A stretch of DNA of 64,000 nucleotides from Salminus brasiliensis (lineage: Eukaryota; Chordata; Actinopteri; Characiformes; Bryconidae), in NCBI RefSeq assembly GCF_030463535.1, contig NC_132879.1:42722970-42786969 (forward strand), written 5' to 3'. Positions 60,414 through 64,000 of the stretch are shown piece by piece. The notes under the pieces are model-generated. The model ran no database searches and was not told the DNA's origin. It saw only the letters and a list, made by a program, of their open reading frames with translations. The position numbers and the translations under genes are program-made. Numbering within the stretch: the first letter of the stretch is position 1; the number at the start of each line of letters is the position of its first letter.

Positions 60414-61962
60414 TTCAACCCCGCATGTAAACAAACTTCTCACACGCCAGTCAGTCCGCCAGTCAGTCCGCCAGTGTTGTGGAGTGGGTCGCTCGGTTTA
60501 TTTCTGATAAGCTAGACCATGCAGTCCCTCCAAACAGCGTTGTCTGAGTTTAATATCAGAAGAGTACTAAAGTGTATATTTAGACTTGACCTCTTTTCAG
60601 CAGACAAGCCGTTCTGGGGAAGCATGCAGGTCACCGGGCTGTGCTCCCTTTTAGACGAACAAGGGGGAAAGCCCGGGGTGAAAGGCTGCACTGCTGTACT
60701 GCTGACATTCATCTGATCATCAAGATATTCTCATTAGAGCAGCAGGCAGACCGCCGGCATTGGTTTGTTTGTTTGTTTGTTTGTTTGTTTTGTATCGACA
60801 GCCCCCTTCACCTGCATGTTGACACCTAAAACTTTCCAGTAGCTAAAAATAGCTGCAGCTCCTGAACCAGCAGGGGGCACACAAGGTCAGTTCACCTAGT
60901 TCTGTGTTCTCGCTCAGGCTGGTATTAGTAAACATGTGAACTTCTCTGCAGTGTACATCTATTTATTTATTTAACCATTTTTAGAAAAGTATTTCAGAGA
61001 TTTTCCTTAGTAATAATAACAGTAATACTACACACTGATGCTCGTTGAAATTCGTTATTTGAGAAAAAATTGATTTGATCATATCATCACATATTCTAAC
61101 TTTGATCAGTTTCAGCTCACTGAATACAGTGTATTCATACATTTCTGATGGGATTACTTCTTAAATTAAATATTACAAAAACACCACAGAACTATGGCAT
61201 TTCTATGAATGGGGAATATTAGATAAAAAAAGAATTATTTTTACTTCAGTTCATTAAAATGAATTTACATAGAATACAAATGTATTTACAGTGACCTAAT
61301 AAACAGCAAAAAAGTAATACTTTTTATATATTTTATTATATATTATTTTCATTGTTTTAGATGTTACTGTTGTTAGTATATAATATGTAATTTATAAACA
61401 TTCTTTGAATATTATTTTTTATAAATGAAATTTGAAACAAGTGACACAATTAATAGAAATATTAAGTGTGGACTATTTTTTTTAAAAACATGTAGAGCAC
61501 TTTTTGATGTAGACATGTAGAGCACAATTTGTTAAACAAAACTAAACCGACAGTTTTCCTACGTTAATCACCAATCACGGAGAACACGTGCATGGCATAC
61601 AGATATGCATAAATGTTTTGGAAATGCAGAAGGGAAAATGTTTTATTAAAGTGCAGGTGTGAAATAACTTGATATTGCGGACCAAATCAGGCGGAATCAA
61701 GAACCGGAAATGGATTATTCGTTCAACTATTCGGCCACAGCCTTAGTGTTTGATATTGGTGTTGCAGCTGGGGTTTTTATTTTGTGGTGTGGCATTTTGC
61801 TAAGATTAACGAGGTTAACAAAATAACACAGGGTCGCTTTATTGTTATTAAGCCCAAAGACAACAGCGAGAGGACGCAGTGGCTCAGCCCAGCACTAGAG
61901 GGCAGCAGAGGCGATAGCCCACATCAGCGTTTCGTCGAGGAAGAGCGGACGGTAGCGCAGAC
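60414..61962. other. Divergent asb15-ndufa5 intergenic region
   Basis: Both genes are transcribed away from this 1.55-kb interval. Next to asb15 there is a tandem 'cgccagtcagtc' repeat (60445-60475) and, at about 60764-60790, a (GTTT)n run. The centre (60950-61560) is very AT-rich with nothing recognised. The last 250 bases are the likely ndufa5 promoter and 5' UTR. Confidence 0.55.
61702..61711 (+). promoter_or_regulatory. ETS/GABP (NRF-2)-type site upstream of ndufa5
   Basis: The sequence ACCGGAAAT matches the ETS core preferred by GABP (NRF-2), a known activator of nuclear respiratory-chain genes. It lies about 255 bases above the ndufa5 start codon. A single motif, so support is modest. 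Confidence 0.35.
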
Positions 61963-64000
61963 ATGGCCGGAGTTTTGAAGAAGGTACGTATGGAGGTCAT
62001 TTATATTTGTGGGAGAATGTGTAATCGTTGAGTTTCAGACCTTGCGTTTTGTAAACTCTGGCGAGTTCCCCTTGTTTCTTCCAGACGTTGTGGTCGTGTG
62101 TCAGACAGAGGATAAATGGCAGAAATGGTGTGAGAAGATGCTAACTAGCTAGCTAGAGTTAGCTAGCATTGCTAAAACGAAGGCGATGAAGGCGAGCTGA
62201 ACTCTGCACAGCCTTCAGTCCTGACCCAGCTAAAGAGGGGTGATGAACTTTCTAGCTAGATGCAGGACAGGCTTGCATAGTGTCGCTAGATGGGTGCTCT
62301 GAACGTTTAAAGCAGCGCAGAGTTTTCATTCCACAAACCCTGTTGACACCTGCTGAGATAGTAACTAGCTAGCAAGTCAGATGAGTGGAATATAGCTGCA
62401 GTTTTAGAAGGGAACAGTCCTTCGTCTCTGCAAGTCTGACATATTTTACACTTAACACTGCAAGAGTTTGCCTTTATAGTTGTATAATACGTTATTATCT
62501 GTAAATACGACTGCGTTAGTGCTGTAAAGATGCCCAAATAAACAGTGCATTAGCCATGATTTTTTATTCGACTTTTACAATTAAATTTAACATCTAATAA
62601 GCTGTTTGTTGGTGTTATTCATTTTCCATACATTTTGTTTGTTTATATATTTTTGTGGGGTTTTTTGTTTTTGTTTATTGGTGTTCTGCGGTGGCAGACA
62701 TGTATAGTTCCTGCCAGTGAATTTTAGCATGACACAGAAAATACCTTATTTAAATAAATACTTATTTATTATAGTCTCTCTGGAAAACAGCAAAGCATAC
62801 TGTTCATTCATTCATATTCAGTGTTTGCATGCCCTTACTGTACAGCTTACAACTAATCTATTTAGGCCGGTGTGATTACACTACAACAGTAATTATAGTC
62901 CTTTAGCAAGACTCCTAACTAGGGGTGCACCGATACCAAGTTTTCCTTACAGATGACGATACCAGATTTACAAGTATCTGCTGAGACTGATGCCAACTCT
63001 GACTTAAATACTTGATAGATGGCCATGCATCCTAAAGTTTATAGTGCTCCACTTTTATAGGTTGTACTTATAAGTGCTAATGTATCAGGCTCACTGCCAT
63101 TTATACTTAAAAACAGTGAAACATGTTCATGCCACTAGGGTAGATCACAATAATCAGTTCTACTGGCTTGCTAAAACTTTAGACAGCCAAAAATTCCCAT
63201 ATATGAATTTCAAGATGCATGCTCTGAAACAGCTTTTCCCTGGTGTCATTTTATGTGAAGATGGTCTCTACCAATACTGTCCGGTCATGTCCAAGCCTGT
63301 GTTTTTATTGTCTCTGTTTTGATAGTAGCTTTTAGCTGAATTAGGTCTATGTATCTTGTGCAAAGTGTCTGAAATCTACTGAGAAGTAGTTTGATATCCA
63401 TCTCCAATTCTGTTATAGAAATGAGATGTGGGCATATAATACTGGACAGTGGAATTAGACTTTCATGGTGTAACGATATGTAGGTTTATTAACATTACTT
63501 ACTGGTCTAAAGGGTTTGTAAAGAAGCAAATGCTACATGTCCTTTTCAGTAAACATTCAAATACAAAAAAAAGAAATGAGGTGATGCATCTTTAGTAAAA
63601 AATAAATAAATACATGTTAATTCATTTCAGACCACAGGACTGGTGGGACTTGCTGTTTCCACGAACCCACACCAGGTAAATGCTTAATTTTTTCAGTTGT
63701 TGTGTATATTGTTGCTGTAACGCAATAGCCTTATCTAAGCACATTTCTATTGATCCTCTTGTCATGACATTTCGACAAATGCAGATTATGTGACACATAA
63801 GTTAAAATCATGTGCCAGTTCCTGATTGTGCCAAAAAGCATATCTTAGTATTAAAACACAATGTAAGAGCAAACTGTTGAGCCTTTCTGTTATTCTTCCC
63901 CCAGAATCTCAAGGTTCTGTACACAAAGATTTTGGGTTCCCTCCAGACCATGCCCAAGGATGCTGCCTACAGGAAGTACACAGAGCAGCTGATCACTGAG
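61963..64000 (+). CDS. ndufa5: NADH dehydrogenase 1 alpha subcomplex subunit 5 (3' end outside window)
   Basis: Three exons are visible: 61963-61983 (MAGVLKK), 63631-63675 ([15 protein letters not shown]) and 63905 to the window end (starts [19 protein letters not shown] and continues to KYTEQLITE). The 54 codons follow the family N-terminus closely; the human protein is 116 aa, so about half is missing beyond 64000. Role: accessory subunit of mitochondrial complex I, in the matrix arm. Splice borders are GT/AG and all phase 0. The start codon sits in a favourable context (gcagacATGg), and ATGGCCGG also resembles a YY1-type site common at such genes. Confidence 0.93.
62933..63020. repeat. hAT-like terminal fragment in ndufa5 intron 1
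   Basis: 'aggggtgcaccgatacca' is a typical outer end of abundant fish hAT-derived repeats. No matching inverted end was found in the window, so this is a fragment. Confidence 0.4.

Overview
The window is vertebrate nuclear DNA, almost certainly from a ray-finned (teleost) fish. It holds five intron-containing protein genes, AT-rich introns, abundant Tc1/mariner remnants, a tRNA-derived SINE and long CA/TA microsatellites. An otophysan such as a characiform would fit the repeat flavour, but that is a guess.

Layout. 1-5.5 kb is gene-free and repeat-rich. A hyaluronidase pseudogene fragment (+) lies at about 5.56-5.98 kb, next to an intact hyaluronidase gene (-, 6422-9269) of the HYAL4/SPAM1 type. 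9.3-17.4 kb is gene-poor. wasl (N-WASP, +) runs from 18011 to 42128 in 11 coding exons (508 codons before the stop). After a repeat-rich intergenic stretch come lmod2 (leiomodin-2, -, 49020-52160, three exons, 573 aa), asb15 (-, 53831-60413, nine exons, 582 aa) and the first 54 codons of ndufa5 (+, 61963 to the window edge).

The order ndufa5-asb15-lmod2-wasl-hyaluronidase and the relative strands match human 7q31.32 as I know it, so this is a conserved block. Functionally, wasl (Arp2/3 activation) and lmod2 (filament nucleation in striated muscle) both build actin through WH2 modules. asb15 is a muscle-enriched Cullin-5 substrate receptor. ndufa5 is a complex I subunit, and the hyaluronidase acts outside the cell. 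Nothing suggests shared operon-like control.

Main lead for follow-up: a GC-rich open block in wasl intron 5 (about 32960-33343). It has a plausible acceptor, a strong donor and matching phase at both ends, so it could be an undescribed in-frame cassette or alternative first exon. Other points are a (TG)n tract touching the exon 2 acceptor of wasl, two Tc1-type transposons inserted 55 bp apart in wasl intron 9 (one with DD37E spacing), and an oppositely oriented hyaluronidase relic. All exon borders were read by eye from splice consensus, phase and family similarity; no alignment or expression data were available.
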